Notes: a model not told the origin generated them from the letters alone. DNA of 64,000 bases from Hyperoodon ampullatus (GCA_949752795.1 OX457072.1:2728001-2792000); one strand, 5' to 3'; counted from the stretch's first letter, positions 1-11,807 are shown. A program made the numbers and translations.

Positions 1-209
1 TTTAAAATGTCCATTTGGTTTTACTTAACTTAGTACAGTTATATAATGTATGTGCTTAGGCGTTCTCTTGAGAAATGCAGAAACCCTGCTAGTCCATTGC
101 ACAGAAGCTCTGTTTAAAATAAAAGCTGAAACAGTCTGTGTGAAGAGTGAATATTCTATTTCCTGAGAACATGGGCTCCATAATTCAGTCACCTTAGTAT
201 TTATGCATC

Positions 210-580
210 TTTAATTTTATTTTATTATAAATTTATTCATTTTATTTATTTATTTTTGGCTGCGTTGGGTCTTCGTTGCTGTGTGAGGGCTTTCTCTAGT
301 TGTGGCGAGCGGGGGCTACTCTTCATTGCTGTGTGCGGGCTTCTAATTTCGGTGGCTTCTCTTGTCACAAAACACGGGCTCTAAGTGCGCGGTCTTCAGT
401 AGTTGTGGCACGCGGGCTCAGTAGTTGTGGCTCTCAGGCTCTAGAGCACAGGCTCAGTAGTTGTGGCACACGGGCTTAGTTGCTCCACGGCATGTGGGAT
501 CTTCCCGGACCAGGGCTCGAACCCATGTCCTCTGCATTGGCAGGTGAATTCTTAACCACTGCACCACCAGGGAAGTCCCA
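210..580 (-). mobile_element. CHR-type SINE, long form
   Basis: A tRNA(Glu)-derived SINE in reverse orientation: T/A-rich tail first, then ggctgcgttgggtcttcgtt, repeated 'agtagttgtggc' segments, and the tRNA-like head ending in ccaccagggaagtccc. The short direct repeat atgcatc flanks it at 203-209 and 581-587. Confidence 0.9.
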
Positions 581-1900
581 ATGCATCATTAGTTTTAAAA
601 GTACTGACTTCAGGGAAAACTTGTCTAATGGATAAGCAATGCATAAATAGAAGTACTTGATAGGATAAGGTTAAGAATGAAATCCCCCCCCCCTTATTCT
701 GGTTGATTGTGAAAATGATGTCAAACTGCTGATTAGCACAAAAACCCTAGTACATACACTGGACGGAAAAAGGATAATAAGCTTTTTATCGTATTCATTT
801 CTTGAAATTTTGAGCAGCTTGTGTGGAGAGTGAGAAGGGAAGAGAAATTGCTTAAGTTGCCAGCACACACATTACTATTTCAGCTAACAGAATGCACAGA
901 TGTGGTACTCACGTGTGCGAGGTAGAGAATCTCACCAAAAAGACCCTCGACTTCCAGAAAACTCTCCTTTCCTCAGCAGCATGCTGGGAAAACAACAGCA
1001 AACAATGTTCCTCCTAGATGGCCATGATCTCCGCTTATCCAACTAAGGAAAACATCAAAGAATGCTTCCCTTAATGCTCTTTTACTAAGATGGCTTCAGG
1101 TCTGGCACTTCGGTTCCCATTTTATATACAAAGTGAGATACAGGAAGTGGGTTGTTTTGGCGAGGACCACAGAGACCAATCAGAGCCCATCTGGTTCCTA
1201 TTCTAGGAATTGTCTCATCCCATTGCAGCAGAGATGAAATTGGTTGCAATGTATAATTTGAAATTATTAGACCATAGAAAACATGGATCAAGCAAGATAT
1301 ACCTACTAGTACTCCATCACGTGGTACAAAGGGAAGACAAGTTTTAATAATAAAACTTGAATCCTAACTCAGAGTCTTCAAAGTGTATGGTGTTGTTAAA
1401 GTTTATATGAGAATAAAATTTCCTTGACCAGAGCTGGCTACACGTAGTGTCTACTGCAAATGCACCAGGTACGTTGTAATCTGCATGCTTTGTGCGTAAG
1501 GATCTGTGGCCCAGGTGCGCCCTTTAAGTAGAACAGAATGTCAATGGCACTTCTATGTATACAGAACAGAGTTTTGCAATGGATGATACTGTCCTTAAAA
1601 TTAGGGCAAGGTACATTTATTTGTACCATATCTCACAAGGTTACACAAAGACATCATATCACATCAATGAAATCAGAAAACAAAAAAGATGGGGAAAGGG
1701 AGGGAAAGTTAAAATGGCATCTCTGAGAAACGTCAGCGTGGATGAGCTGCATGTCTCCCACCAGCCAGAACAGGATTTCTCTTTTGGGAAATCCCTCCTG
1801 GCAGGAACAGAGGTTGCCAGGTTTACACGTCAATGGTTTAATTCGTTGCTCTTAGACGTTATGATTATGAGATTTTGGGGGAGGAGCGCTGCTGGCACTT
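581..1900. other. Unassigned intergenic sequence
   Basis: No gene or repeat family recognized. A run of about ten C lies near 685-694. Short ORFs here lack codon bias or family resemblance. Confidence 0.6.
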
Positions 1901-2345
1901 CTGGACGCTAGTTGTGTTCAAAGGGTCTCTTCACTCATTCTGTTTTCAGACTTTACTCCATCTCCCTGTTTTTGTTCCCACACTTGGTTCCTGTCTTCTC
2001 CTGCCTGGTTCCCTGCGTCCAGCACACACCTGGGCCCAGTTTCTCCAGAGCAAGAACTTCTGCCCCCCATGGGGTGGGGAGGCGAGTCACCCAGCTGCGG
2101 GGGTCAGATGTGGCGTCCCAGCTCTCCTTGTCCGCTTCCAGCCCCTGTGTGGGACCTTGCAGCTGCCCGGCTCCCAGGGGCTTGGGGCCTCTCGGGGGCT
2201 TTGGAGGCAGATCGGCTGGGATGGAGTCCGCGTCGCCCCCGTTGGCACTTCTCCCGTCTGCTGCCTGGAACCTGTCCTTTCCAACCTGCTGACGTCTCGT
2301 CTCTGCCTCCCTTGACCCAAGCTCTCTTTGTGCATTTAAAAATGA
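1900..2345. other. GC-rich unassigned segment
   Basis: A locally GC-rich block (CpGs scattered through about 2040-2290) with overlapping open frames in several phases. It may be part of an old LTR or an isolated GC-rich patch. I recognize no protein or repeat in it. Confidence 0.4.
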
Positions 2346-2424
2346 CTCCCCTACTGTCGTAACAGGGGCTTAAGAGAAAATAACAAGAATACGTATGAAC
2401 GCCATCACCTTAAACTGCACTCTA

Positions 2425-2486
2425 TGTGTGTATACATATGTGTCCTATGGGTATGTATATACACACACACGTGTGTGTGTGTGTAT
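2425..2486. repeat. TG/CA/TA microsatellite
   Basis: Alternating tgtgtgtatacatatg, tatatacacacacac and gtgtgtgtgtgtgt runs, giving a self-complementary purine/pyrimidine alternation. Confidence 0.9.
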
Positions 2487-2489
2487 AAC

Positions 2490-3070
2490 AGGTTGATGAA
2501 ATTTTAGTAAACCTGCTTCCTGAGAGGAACTCAGTAAGAAATCAGTTCCTTGGAAGAAGCTTAGTGTATAAAAGTAGATATGTCATCCAAACGTCATAGA
2601 ACGCCTGGAATGAAAAGCCATCAAAAATCCTAGTTTTCTCTGACAAGCATTCTGGTATCTGGAGATAGCTCCATGCAGTCTGTCGAGAAAGCATAACCCA
2701 CTTGAAGCAGAGCTGAATCTCTCTGTAATCCAGCACCACCCACGTGCTGGACACGTTTATGAATTTTATTTGTTATTCTCAGTGGGAGGAGCCACATGGA
2801 TAAAATAAACCGACTTGTTTAAAGCATTTGTAAAGAGAGGACTTGCCTGTCCCCTTGAGGATGATTTATGCAGAACATCAGGCTTTGCAGTGGCAGCTGT
2901 ACTAGCTTTTTATTTTTAAATCAGAAAACTTCAAGCAAAAATATTGATTTTTTTTAAGTTGCTGGGTTCCTATCTTCCTATAGGTCTCCTAATTATAATT
3001 TTTAATGACATAATATTCTATAGAGAGTGAAAATATAATAGTCTTTGCCATTCCTCTATTGCTGTTCCTT
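2490..3070. other. Unassigned intergenic sequence
   Basis: AT-rich sequence with no recognized element. Confidence 0.6.
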
Positions 3071-3080
3071 TACTATTCTT

Positions 3081-3298
3081 CTTTTTTTTTTTTTTTTTTT
3101 TTTTTTGCAGTACACGGGCCTCTCACTGTTGTGGCCTCTCCCATTGTGGAGCACAGGCTCCCGACGTGCAGGCTCAGCGGCCATGGCTCACAGGCCCAGC
3201 CGCTCCGTGACATGTGGGATCTTCCCGGACTGGGGCACGAACCCGTGTCCCCTGCATCGGCAGGCAGACTCTCAACCACTGCGCCACCAGGGAAGCCC
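3081..3298 (-). mobile_element. CHR-type SINE, short poly(A) form
   Basis: Reverse-oriented SINE: long T run, tgcagtacacgggcctctca, then the tRNA-like head ending in ccaccagggaagccc. A perfect 10-bp TSD, tactattctt, flanks it at 3071-3080 and 3299-3308, so the insertion is fairly young. Confidence 0.95.
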
Positions 3299-3308
3299 TA
3301 CTATTCTT

Positions 3309-3950
3309 ATTTAAAATACTTTTTTATTACTATATGGCATTTTCATGTTCGTGTATGTTTTATCTTCTTTTATCATTTCCTTAGGGTGTGGCTAGGAGTG
3401 GAATTATTTTCTGACCTCACATCCAAGCCTCTAAGCCGCACACCTTCCCTCCTCCGTCCCGTCACGTGGAGGAGCGTGTCCCACGTGCTGCTGATGCCTT
3501 CCTTCCACCTTCGCAAAGGCTGTTCCCTTCATTCCTGAATTTGCGACATTCACCTTCTACTTACAGTGTTTATGGCATTCAATCGTTCTGCAATGATGAA
3601 AAAAAGAGCTGCCATAAACTCTTCTTTGCAGAGAATGACAGCTAATAAATGCAGAAGAAATGACAGAATTAGAAAAAAAAATCACCATTTTAACAGTTAG
3701 AATATGAACCACTTAGTAATAATTGACTCAAGCAAGGTTTATCAATAGATAACAAAATTATCAGGTGGAAGATTTATTGGGAACAAGGATATTTGTGTGA
3801 TGCCAAAATATCACTCCAAAGATTACTTGCTAATTTCAAGGATAGAAGATATACATGTATAAAGGAGGAATCTGGTGGTATTATCAAGGAAGCAAATTTA
3901 GCATGACTAATGACAGGACAACCTGACATTAAGTGCTGTGTGATACTGTA
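3309..3950. other. Unassigned intergenic sequence
   Basis: No gene or repeat family recognized. Confidence 0.6.
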
Positions 3951-3954
3951 ACTT

Positions 3955-4146
3955 ATACATACATGTACGCATATACACATACTGTGCACTCTAACATATA
4001 TATACACATGTATGTATACATACATACCGTGTACTATAATGCATACACACATAATGTACACTATAACATATACATACATGTGGGCATACACATATACTGT
4101 GCACTCTAACATATATACATGTATGCATACACACATACTGTACACA
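3955..4146. repeat. Imperfect AT/CA-rich minisatellite
   Basis: Three to four diverged units of roughly 40-70 bp, each built around 'catactgtgcactctaacatatata' type sequence plus catacatgtatgcat. The core gtgcactctaacatata is exact in units one and three. Confidence 0.8.
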
Positions 4147-4395
4147 GCATCACTGTGGCATGTTTAACTGTAATTTAATCAGACATTTGACTAACTTCTG
4201 GTTAACAGAGAAAGACCAAGAAAGAACCCAAGAAAATATTTGAAGAGATTATAGTAGAAAACTTCCCTAACATGGGAAAGAAAATAGCCACCCAAGTCCA
4301 GGAAGCACAGAGAGTCCCAGGCAGGATAAACCCAAGGAGAAACACGCCAAAACACATAGTAATCAAATTGACAGATTAAAGACAAAGAAAAAATT

Positions 4396-4671
4396 TTGAA
4401 AGCAACAAGGGAAAAACGACAAATAACATACAAGGGAAATCCCATAAGGTTAACAGCTGATTTCACAGCAGAAACTCTACAAGCCAGAAGGGAGTGGCAT
4501 GATATACTTAAAGTGATGAAAGGGAAGAACCTACAACCAAGATTACTCCAGCTGGCAAGGATCTCATTCAGATTCGATGGAGAAATCAAAAGCTTTACAG
4601 ACAAGCAAAAGCTAAGAGAATTCAGCACCACCAAACCAGCTTTACAACAAATGCTAAAGGAACTTCTCTAA
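4396..4671 (+). pseudogene. L1 ORF1 (RNA-binding protein) C-terminal remnant
   Basis: This frame encodes the C-terminal part of L1 ORF1p, the trimeric nucleic-acid chaperone. Recognizable stretches are REKRQITYKGNPIRLTADF, ETLQARREWHDI and FTDKQKLREFSTTKPALQQ, ending in a natural stop. Upstream ORF1 sequence from about 4213 is still identifiable (motifs like EEIIVENFPNMGKKI), but an in-frame stop just before this segment separates the two. The next ORF follows after a ~60 bp spacer, the normal L1 layout. It is non-functional because it is truncated and interrupted. Confidence 0.85.
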
Positions 4672-4729
4672 GTGGGAAACACAAGAGAAGGAAAGGACCT
4701 ACAAAAACAAACCCATAACAATTCAGAAA

Positions 4730-4860
4730 ATGGTCACAGGAACATACATATTGATAATTACCTTAAACGTGAATGGACTAAATGCTCCAACCAAAAGACA
4801 CAGGCTCGCTGAATGGATACAAAAACAAGACCCATATATATGCTGTCTACAGGAGACAAT
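4730..4860 (+). pseudogene. L1 ORF2 N-terminus (endonuclease start), truncated
   Basis: The first codons of the L1 endonuclease domain are visible: TLNVNGLNAPTKRHRLAEWI with the active-site Asn, then CCLQET with the active-site Glu. L1 similarity stops right after this at about 4858, and the frame runs on into unrelated sequence. Reverse transcriptase is absent. Confidence 0.85.
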
Positions 4861-5199
4861 GATCAGATTTCCTGTCCAGGAAACATTTCCTCTGATCTTC
4901 AGACTTGTTTGTCTAACTGCTCCCCACCGTCTGTACTCAGATGCCTCAGAGCAGCCTTACGTGAACAAGCCCCAGGAGAACATTCGTGCTTCACCCAAAC
5001 CTCTGCCCCTCCCCCCCCAATCGACACCTCGCCCCTTCTGGAGGTTTGTTCTCAGTTTCCTTCCCTTTTCCTGCATCTGTGTCCAGTTGATCAGCTTTGG
5101 TTCTGCCTTTAAAGTAGATCTTGAATAAGGACTCAGGGCTCTGCGCTTGCCCCCTGTCTCTCTCCCTCTCCTTTTCCCTCTTCTCTCTCCCTCCTTCCT

Positions 5200-5776
5200 G
5201 AAGTCACCCTAGCACAAGCCACCGACCTTTCCTGAAACACCCTGTAACCAATGTCCTGGCTTCACTCTGACTTCTCTCTGATTCACCTTCCATCCACGTA
5301 GCAGCAAGCCTGATTCTATGAAAAGGTAAATTGTTCCATTCGCTGCCCTGAATATGCCTCTTAGGTAGATTTTCATCACAGTTTGGATGAAATCCAGATT
5401 CCTTGCTGTGTTCCAGGGGACCGCATGGTTCCACTCTGCTCACCCAGCCCTGCAGCGCTGCCCTCAACCCCAGCCCTTCTCTGTGCGGTGCCTTTGCACC
5501 CGCTCTTTGCTCGCCAGCGATGTCAGCCAGCTCTCACCTGGCCAATTCCTTCTCGTCTGCAGACTTTGTCCCCTCAGAAGATCTTGCCCTACTACTTACT
5601 GCTGTTCTCTATTTTGACTCCCTGTTTGTTTCTGTTACAGTTTCTAGGTATTTTATTTCTTTATTTCCCTGACTTTTGTCTGCCATCCCCACTGGAATGA
5701 GAGCACCCTGGGAGCAGGCTTGTGCTTCCCAGTTACCTGAATCTGTGATACACGTAAGATGGAATCTGTCACATAA
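5200..5776 (+). mobile_element. L2 (LINE2) 3' region, left part
   Basis: Diverged L2 in sense orientation. It has the typical order of phrases: 'aaatccagattccttgctgtg', 'gcctttgcacccgctctttgc', 'tggccaattccttctcgtctgcag', 'ccccactggaatgagagc', then 'tgtcacata'. It is interrupted by an LTR and resumes at 6122. The left limit is uncertain; 4861-5200 has no clear assignment. Confidence 0.65.
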
Positions 5777-6121
5777 TGGGGTTAAATTAAACAAACGAGG
5801 CCATGAGACTGGGTTGGCTCTGGTACCTTAGCATCCTAAGGAAGCAAACCCAAACCTAAGCCTGTGAATGCCTCAAGGATTTGAAATCAAACCCTAAAGA
5901 CAAACAATCACAGCTAACCTTTCCCAATAAGGTAACCTCTTATACAACCAAACAAGTAACTTCCTTGCTTTGTTTCCGTGTCTTTTCTATAAAAGTCTTT
6001 ACCCAGCTCCTGTGGGTGGGAGGCTCCTAACTACTCCTGGTTTGGCATTGCCTGATTCTAGTGGATTTTTTTCTTAAATAAACTCTTAAATTTTTTAATA
6101 TGCCTCAATTTATCTTTAACA
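5777..6121 (+). mobile_element. Solo LTR (ERV-type) inside L2
   Basis: A ~345 bp TG...CA element with a TATA-like tataaaagtc near 5990, AATAAA at 6077-6082, and ends that form an imperfect inverted repeat (ttaaatta...gaggccat versus the complement of atgcctcaatttatctttaa). L2 sequence flanks both sides. No clean TSD is left, so it is old. Confidence 0.65.
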
Positions 6122-6160
6122 GCAGGTACTCAATGAATGTTTTTGAATGGAGGGATAAAT
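6122..6160 (+). mobile_element. L2 3' terminus, right part
   Basis: The phrase ggtactcaatgaatgttttt and following bases match the L2 3' end and continue the fragment broken at 5776. Confidence 0.65.
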
Positions 6161-7212
6161 GACCGAGTATCTTTAAATCCAGGCCGTTAGGGTTGGGGGA
6201 GCTTCACTGTGTCTTTTATCATTCATACCAATTTTCATATCAATCATTTAGAGTTTTGGTAAATTTTCTTTGAAATTTTGAGTCCTGAAAACAATTTAAA
6301 TTCAGAGTAGATGAAAGTCTATTTTTGAGAAAAGCCACCAGAGGGAGCACTGAGATAATTTTTGTAAGGAAAAAAAAAAGAATTATTCAAGTCCACTGGA
6401 TCTTTTATATAAGAAATTTCACCAGGTTTCTTTCAGAACAGAAAATTTTCTTATAACTATGTAACTATGTCTGATACAGTAAATCAAAAATTACAAAGTT
6501 CAACCCCCAACATTAAAAATGTTGATAGTCGTAGAGTTATTCTTAGATATCCACAATGAAGATAACTCTGGCTTGAAAAATTCAAGTAATTATGTTAATC
6601 CTCTGTATATTTTGGAGTTTGAGAATACGTTTGGATACAATTACTAGGGAATTTAAATTTTAATTCTATGCTTATGTCTACAGGATTTAAGCATCAGGAT
6701 TTTTATTTAACAATAGCTATACTTGGATATTATTTTTATGTTATCTCAAACATTTAGATTTTTCCAAATACAATCAATTTAAACATAACCTTCTTAGTTC
6801 TGCTATGTGAATGTTGATAAACCTGATAATTAACCATAAGATAGATTAGCCTATTAGTAATTAATAAGTGATAACTAAGTGAGTAACATTTGTCTCCATA
6901 TATCTCCTTTTATGGATGGCAATTTTTCTGATAAGTCTGGAGTCGGCAGTTCAGAGTTGATGCCATGATTCCATGATGCTGTGAATGTCCCGGGGTCCTT
7001 TAAACCCTTCCCCGCACCATTCCTAGTGTATGCTGTTGTCTTACCACTTCATCGTCACAAGGTGGCTGCCCCAATGCCATCCTCTTTTCTTTCTTCCTTT
7101 CAGGACGAAAGAAAGGAGAAAGAGGAAGAAGTCGCACCTGTACTGAGACAGCAACAATTTCCCTGGAGATCCCCGAAGGATCTGCACTTACATACACATC
7201 GCTGACATTACA
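6161..7212. other. Unassigned AT-rich intergenic sequence
   Basis: Mostly AT-rich with no recognized gene. A GA/CT-rich patch at about 7080-7125 may belong to an old unnamed repeat. Confidence 0.55.
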
Positions 7213-7805
7213 TATGGTTCACTCTTCGTGGTGTACGTTTTATGGGTTTGGACAAACGTGTAATGACATGTTTCCACCATTGTAGAATCCTACTGAGTAG
7301 CTTCATTCCCCCCACCACTGTGTTCCCAGTGGTCTACCTACTCGTCCCCTAGTCCCCCAAACACTGGCAACCACTGATCTTTCTACTGTCTCCATAGTTT
7401 TGCCTTTTTAGAATGTCCTATAGGTAAAATCACACAGTGTGTCTCCTTTTTATACCGGCTTCTTTCAGTTAGTAATGTGCATTTAAGTTTCCTCCATGGC
7501 CGTGCCACATGGCTTGCGGGATCTTAATTCCCTGACCAGAGAGTGAACCCTGGTTCCAACAGTGAAACTGCCGAGTTCTAAACGCTGGACCACCACGATT
7601 TCCCCCGAAAGCTGATTTCTTTTTGTGCTGAATGATATTCCAGTGCCTAGATGTACCATAGTTTGTTAATCCATTCACCTACTGAAGTGTGAACATCTTG
7701 GTTACTTCCAGGTTTTAGCAATTATGAATAAAAATGCTGTAAATATCTGTGTGCAGGTTTTTGTGTGAGTAAAAGTTTTCAACTCATTTGGGTAAATACT
7801 AGGAA
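7213..7805 (-). mobile_element. Ancient L1 (L1M-type) 3' end fragment
   Basis: Antisense L1 3' sequence with the familiar 'aatatgcatttaagtttcctcc', 'aatgatattccagtg', 'gttaatccattcacctactgaag' and 'aattatgaataaaaatgctg' phrases. A short SINE-like segment interrupts it at about 7497-7605. Confidence 0.8.
7497..7605 (-). mobile_element. Short tRNA-derived SINE inside L1
   Basis: Contains gccacatggcttgcgggatc, ttaattccctgaccagag and a diverged head ending in ggaccaccacgatttccc. The A/T tail is missing and no TSD is clear, so it is an older, trimmed copy. Confidence 0.7.
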
Positions 7806-8654
7806 CGTGAGAAAAATCTGAATGAGAAATTCTTCCCCCGTTAAGCAAAGAACTGAAATTTATCTTATTTGAAATTGCTATGCATTCATGTAAAGGGAAT
7901 GACAGACAAAAACATGGATTGTGAATGTTAAGAAAACTCTTTAAGAAGAAAAGTAAAAAGTAATGGAAATGCTCTTTCATCAAAGTAAAACCCCTTTGTA
8001 ATATTTCAACATTATTTCCTGTTTATTTAGGTTTCATAAAACCTTTATTTGTGAGACTATGAATTTTATGGAAAGGGCATATTTATTCAGTAATAGCAAA
8101 GATAAATGGCTTTTTAAAATGATTATATGCCTTAAATATTATTAAATTTCATATCTTCAGCAGAAGCTTCCTGGATTTCCTTCTCTATGAAAACTTTGTA
8201 CATGTTCACTAGATGGCACATAGAGGCCAGCAATACAGAGAGACAGACCAGTAGAAATGCAGAGAGATCAGTACTTTAGCAGATGCTGGGAAGGCTTAAG
8301 CGTTATGAAGTTTCCATGAAAAGAATCTCAAGGAAAACTCTAAATTGAAAGTATTAGGATCTAGAGAGATTAGAAAATCTTGCTAGGTGTGCACCTTACA
8401 TGCACATTTGGGCTGAATGTGATTTCTGAACTGATATCTCTCTCCTTTTAAAAATCTAAGATATATTGGTCCATATTATGAAATTTAAGATGATATTAGT
8501 ATATAAACGGAACGTCTAATAATCAATTTCCAAATCTTGTTAGGGGTTAAAATTCAAAGTATTACAATGATCAATTTTTATTTGAAAAATAAAAAGGTTT
8601 TATATTATAACATGAAAATTATGGTCCTTTACAAGACCTGGGTGATTATTCACA
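7806..8654. other. Unassigned intergenic sequence
   Basis: AT-rich with no recognized element. Confidence 0.6.
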
Positions 8655-8782
8655 TTTTTTTTTTTTTTTTGGCTGAGCCTCGCAGCAGCCTTGCGGGATC
8701 TTAGTTCCCCACCAGGGATGGAACCTGTGCCCCCTGCATTCAGAACATGGAGTCTTAACCACTGGACCACCAGGGAAGTCCC
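8655..8782 (-). mobile_element. Short tRNA-derived SINE
   Basis: T run, ggctgagcctcgcagcag, gcgggatcttagttcccc and the head ending in accaccagggaagtccc. No clear TSD. Confidence 0.85.
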
Positions 8783-9079
8783 TCTTGTCTTCTTTTCCAG
8801 TTAAGGGATAAACAAAGGAGATAAGCTGGTAATGGGTTGCAATTTTGGGTTTAGTTATGGTGGGCTTGATGAATGTAGAAAACAAACAGCAATAAAGTCA
8901 AGTCACAGTACCAAGCTAAATGATACTTATAACGACATCCCCTTACAAAGCCTCTCATGACCCCCAAATTGGGTTCAGTGTCCTTCCAATATACGCTTGC
9001 ACCCTCTTAGCTGTACTCAGCACATCATAGCGCTTGCATCTTCTATTAACAGTCCGTTCACCTCCTGCGCTTGACTTGC

Positions 9080-9135
9080 AGCTCCTTGAAGGCAGGAGCT
9101 GTGTCTTATCAATCATCATCCTTGTATGTAGGAGA
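9080..9135 (+). mobile_element. L2 3' fragment
   Basis: Phrases cagctccttgaaggcaggag and ctgtgtcttatcaatcatca resemble the L2 3' UTR in sense orientation. Very short. Confidence 0.5.
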
Positions 9136-9189
9136 CACTCTGTGGGTTTTAAGGATGTGGATTCTGCTCCCTCCCCACACACACATGTT

Positions 9190-9505
9190 GGTTTGTGTTC
9201 CAGCTCCACCACTTACCAGGTAAAATTTTGGACAACTTACTTAGGCTTTATAAGTCTGGGGTTAATAATGAATAAAATCAGTGAAGATCGCAATAGTAGC
9301 TCTTCCATAGAGTTTTGCAAATGAGATAACAGAGGTGAAGCACAGTATCTGGAACACAGGGGGATCTGAATGACTTGGCTGTACAGCTGAAACCAACACA
9401 ACATTGTAAATCAACCGTACTCGGATATAAAATAAAGCTTAAAAAAGTTACCTATTACTATTATTGTTATTGTTATTATTATTAAGAAACATTTGTTGAA
9501 TGAAT
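9190..9505 (+). mobile_element. MIR, interrupted by an L1 tail
   Basis: MIR in sense orientation from the 'tgttccagctccaccactta' region through 'cagtatctggaacac' at about 9357. It resumes at about 9448 with the ATT-rich 3' end. An L1 3' tail separates the parts. The last ~25 bp (ttgttgaatgaatgaatc) may be a separate L2 tip. Confidence 0.7.
9368..9447 (+). mobile_element. L1 3' tail, strongly 5'-truncated
   Basis: The segment with ggctgtacagctgaaacc, aacacaacattgtaaatcaa and an aaataaagctt tail is the cetartiodactyl L1 3' terminus. Only about 75 bp were inserted, into a MIR. Confidence 0.8.
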
Positions 9506-9509
9506 GAAT

Positions 9510-11507
9510 CTTGATTAAATTCTCTGAAACCAATACTTATCATTTTGGGTTATTGATATTGCTGTGATGTGGACACTTCTCATCCTTTGATGCACAGGAT
9601 TAGGAACATGGTAAAATAAGTTAGTTGAATATGTAAAAAACCCAGACACACAATCTCTATAAATAAGTAGTCAGAAAACTTATCTGAAACTTGGGAATAA
9701 ATGAAAGATCACTGGCTACTCTTTCAGTGCAGTGCTGGACTTGATTTTATCGTCTGGACAATTTTCCTCTGCAGAAGCAAAGATTAGCTTGTAGATTTTT
9801 CCTGGTAGAGACACAAGTAATTTCTGTTCATTCAGTTAACTCAGAGATTGTGGTCTATGGTTTCATTGGACTGAAACCAGTTTTATATGTAATGTAGCAA
9901 TCTTATTCTAACATTTTCTTATCCAATAGCCTATATACACATAAGTGCTCAAGTGCTTTGGACTTGACTTACCATCTTGCTGGCTCCTTCATTGATTACT
10001 ATGTTAAAAGAATCTTTCACACATTTTCATTTTATATTTGCACCAGAGTAATGATTTTATATTTTTGAAAATTATACTCTAACGCAGCACAGTTTAGCAA
10101 TATTTTAGTAAGCTGTGAATCTCAACTCTGACAGTTAAGGAGTCAAGAAATTTCCCCATGATTCTGAGCCGGGTTGTATATCTAGGACTTTAATCTGTAA
10201 CATCTATATAACCATTTGATTCTCTTTGATGACTTATACTTAACAATTGGAAGTTAAATATGAAGATATGACATGTTAAACATTTGTTGACACTTGAACA
10301 ACCCTGATGACATAAGTGTTTTTTTCTTTAATTCTCATGGAAGGAGGTTTAGGAGAAAAAAGCAACAACAGTAACAAACCCACAATGCTGTTACAACTCC
10401 TTTGCCCTAGCAATGAAGCAACCATTGCTTCTTTGCTTCATTTAGCTCACAGTACTGATGTTGGAAACTGTATATTTGGAAACAGTATCTGTAGATGCCT
10501 TTGCTTTTGGTCCCAATTATAATCCTCTGTCCAGATATATAAGATAGTAGCCAAGCTAAAGTCTAGATTTGGTTTAATGTTGGCAAAGGAAAATTTCCCT
10601 TTTAAAGAGAACAGTTTTGGAACAGCTCCATAAAGCAAGCTCAGAGTCAAAAGGCTCTTATCAAAAATAGTCAGCAACTAAATGCAAAGGAATAAGAGAT
10701 CTAGGCTCTAGATTTTCGTGAAACATTCCTGATGGGTAAAGAACTTCTTGGCAAGATGAACACAGGATTTTTTTTTCCACCAGAACCCAAACATTTTAGC
10801 ATTTACCACACATAAAAACAATTTTGATTACCTGTATGTACTAGTATTATATACTTTATTCATCAGAACATTCTGGCAGACCAGAAAACAGATTTCTGGC
10901 ATAAGACAAAAGCATTTTGGTTGGCATTATATACACATATACAGTAGTGTTTACTATAAATCATTTGAAAAACTTGACACTTTGGCTAAAACAGTGTTTG
11001 CCCGAACAATTTTATAATATATTTTTCTATGATTCTAAGGTACTTTAAATTTCTTAATGTCTCTAGTCTATTACAGATTTGAATATCTGTCATTGCTTTA
11101 TAGTGCTTATATTGACGTGCTAGTTAATAAAATGTACCTGCTACAGTATCTAATAAGCAAGTTTTTACTATATGAAAATGTAAAAATGCATGTTTTTATA
11201 GCTGAAGAGACTCTACTTTTTCCCACTTACTTTTGTTATTGTTTCCCAAGGGTGAAAGCACATTGCTTTTGCAGTGGTACAAAAGGGCATATGAACATTT
11301 CTGATCAAAAGTACTTTAAAGGCATGAAACCAGGCCACAGTCACTGCTGGTGACACAAAGTTCTGAGAGGTGAATTATGAGCTGAAATTTCAGGTCATTT
11401 CCCAGAGTATTTTAGCTAAGAAAGGAAAGCAGAGAAATCATGTGCATTCAGTATGCTGACTTCCCCAGCACAGAAGAGCTCTCATCTAGAAAGGAGCTAG
11501 ATTAGAA

Positions 11508-11510
<3 letters not shown>
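9510..11510. other. Unassigned AT-rich intergenic sequence
   Basis: About 2 kb of AT-rich sequence with no gene, splice-consistent exon or repeat family I can support. Confidence 0.6.

Positions 11511-11540
<30 letters not shown>
11511..11540. repeat. Poly(T) tract
   Basis: A nearly pure run of about 30 T with no SINE or L1 body attached on either side. Confidence 0.9.
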
Positions 11541-11807
11541 GTTTTATGTAGAGGATGGCTAACAAATACTGCTCACAAAGGAAAAGATTGTACCTACCCA
11601 CATCAAGATAGCCAGGGAAGTCTACCATTCAGTCATTCCCATTCATAATAGCAAATATCTAGATATATCCACCATGCAGATGTCTGGCAATCCGTAGGCA
11701 AAATATCCAAGGGGCCATCTATTTTGTTAGATTTCTATTTGGATATTTTAATACTGACAATAAGCTTAAATGAGTGAAAAAAGCTGAATGTATGCCTCTC
11801 TTAACAT

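Larger units (their letters stand above)
4197..4860 (+). mobile_element. L1 fragment spanning ORF1 3' end to ORF2 start
   Basis: Sense-strand L1 covering the C-terminal half of ORF1, the short inter-ORF spacer and the first ~43 codons of ORF2. Both ends break abruptly into unrelated sequence: a minisatellite side on the left, and L2-like or unassigned sequence on the right. It is therefore a piece of a larger copy, not a typical 5'-truncated insertion. Confidence 0.9.

Noticed and set aside
3774..4145. 123-codon minus-strand frame rich in Cys, Val, Tyr, Met and His
   Set aside because: Translation of the AT/CA minisatellite; no coding signature.
7080..7125. Pyrimidine tract plus CAG followed by a GA-rich open stretch, considered as a splice acceptor and exon
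   Set aside because: No conserved reading frame, no donor partner and no protein similarity; likely part of an old repeat.
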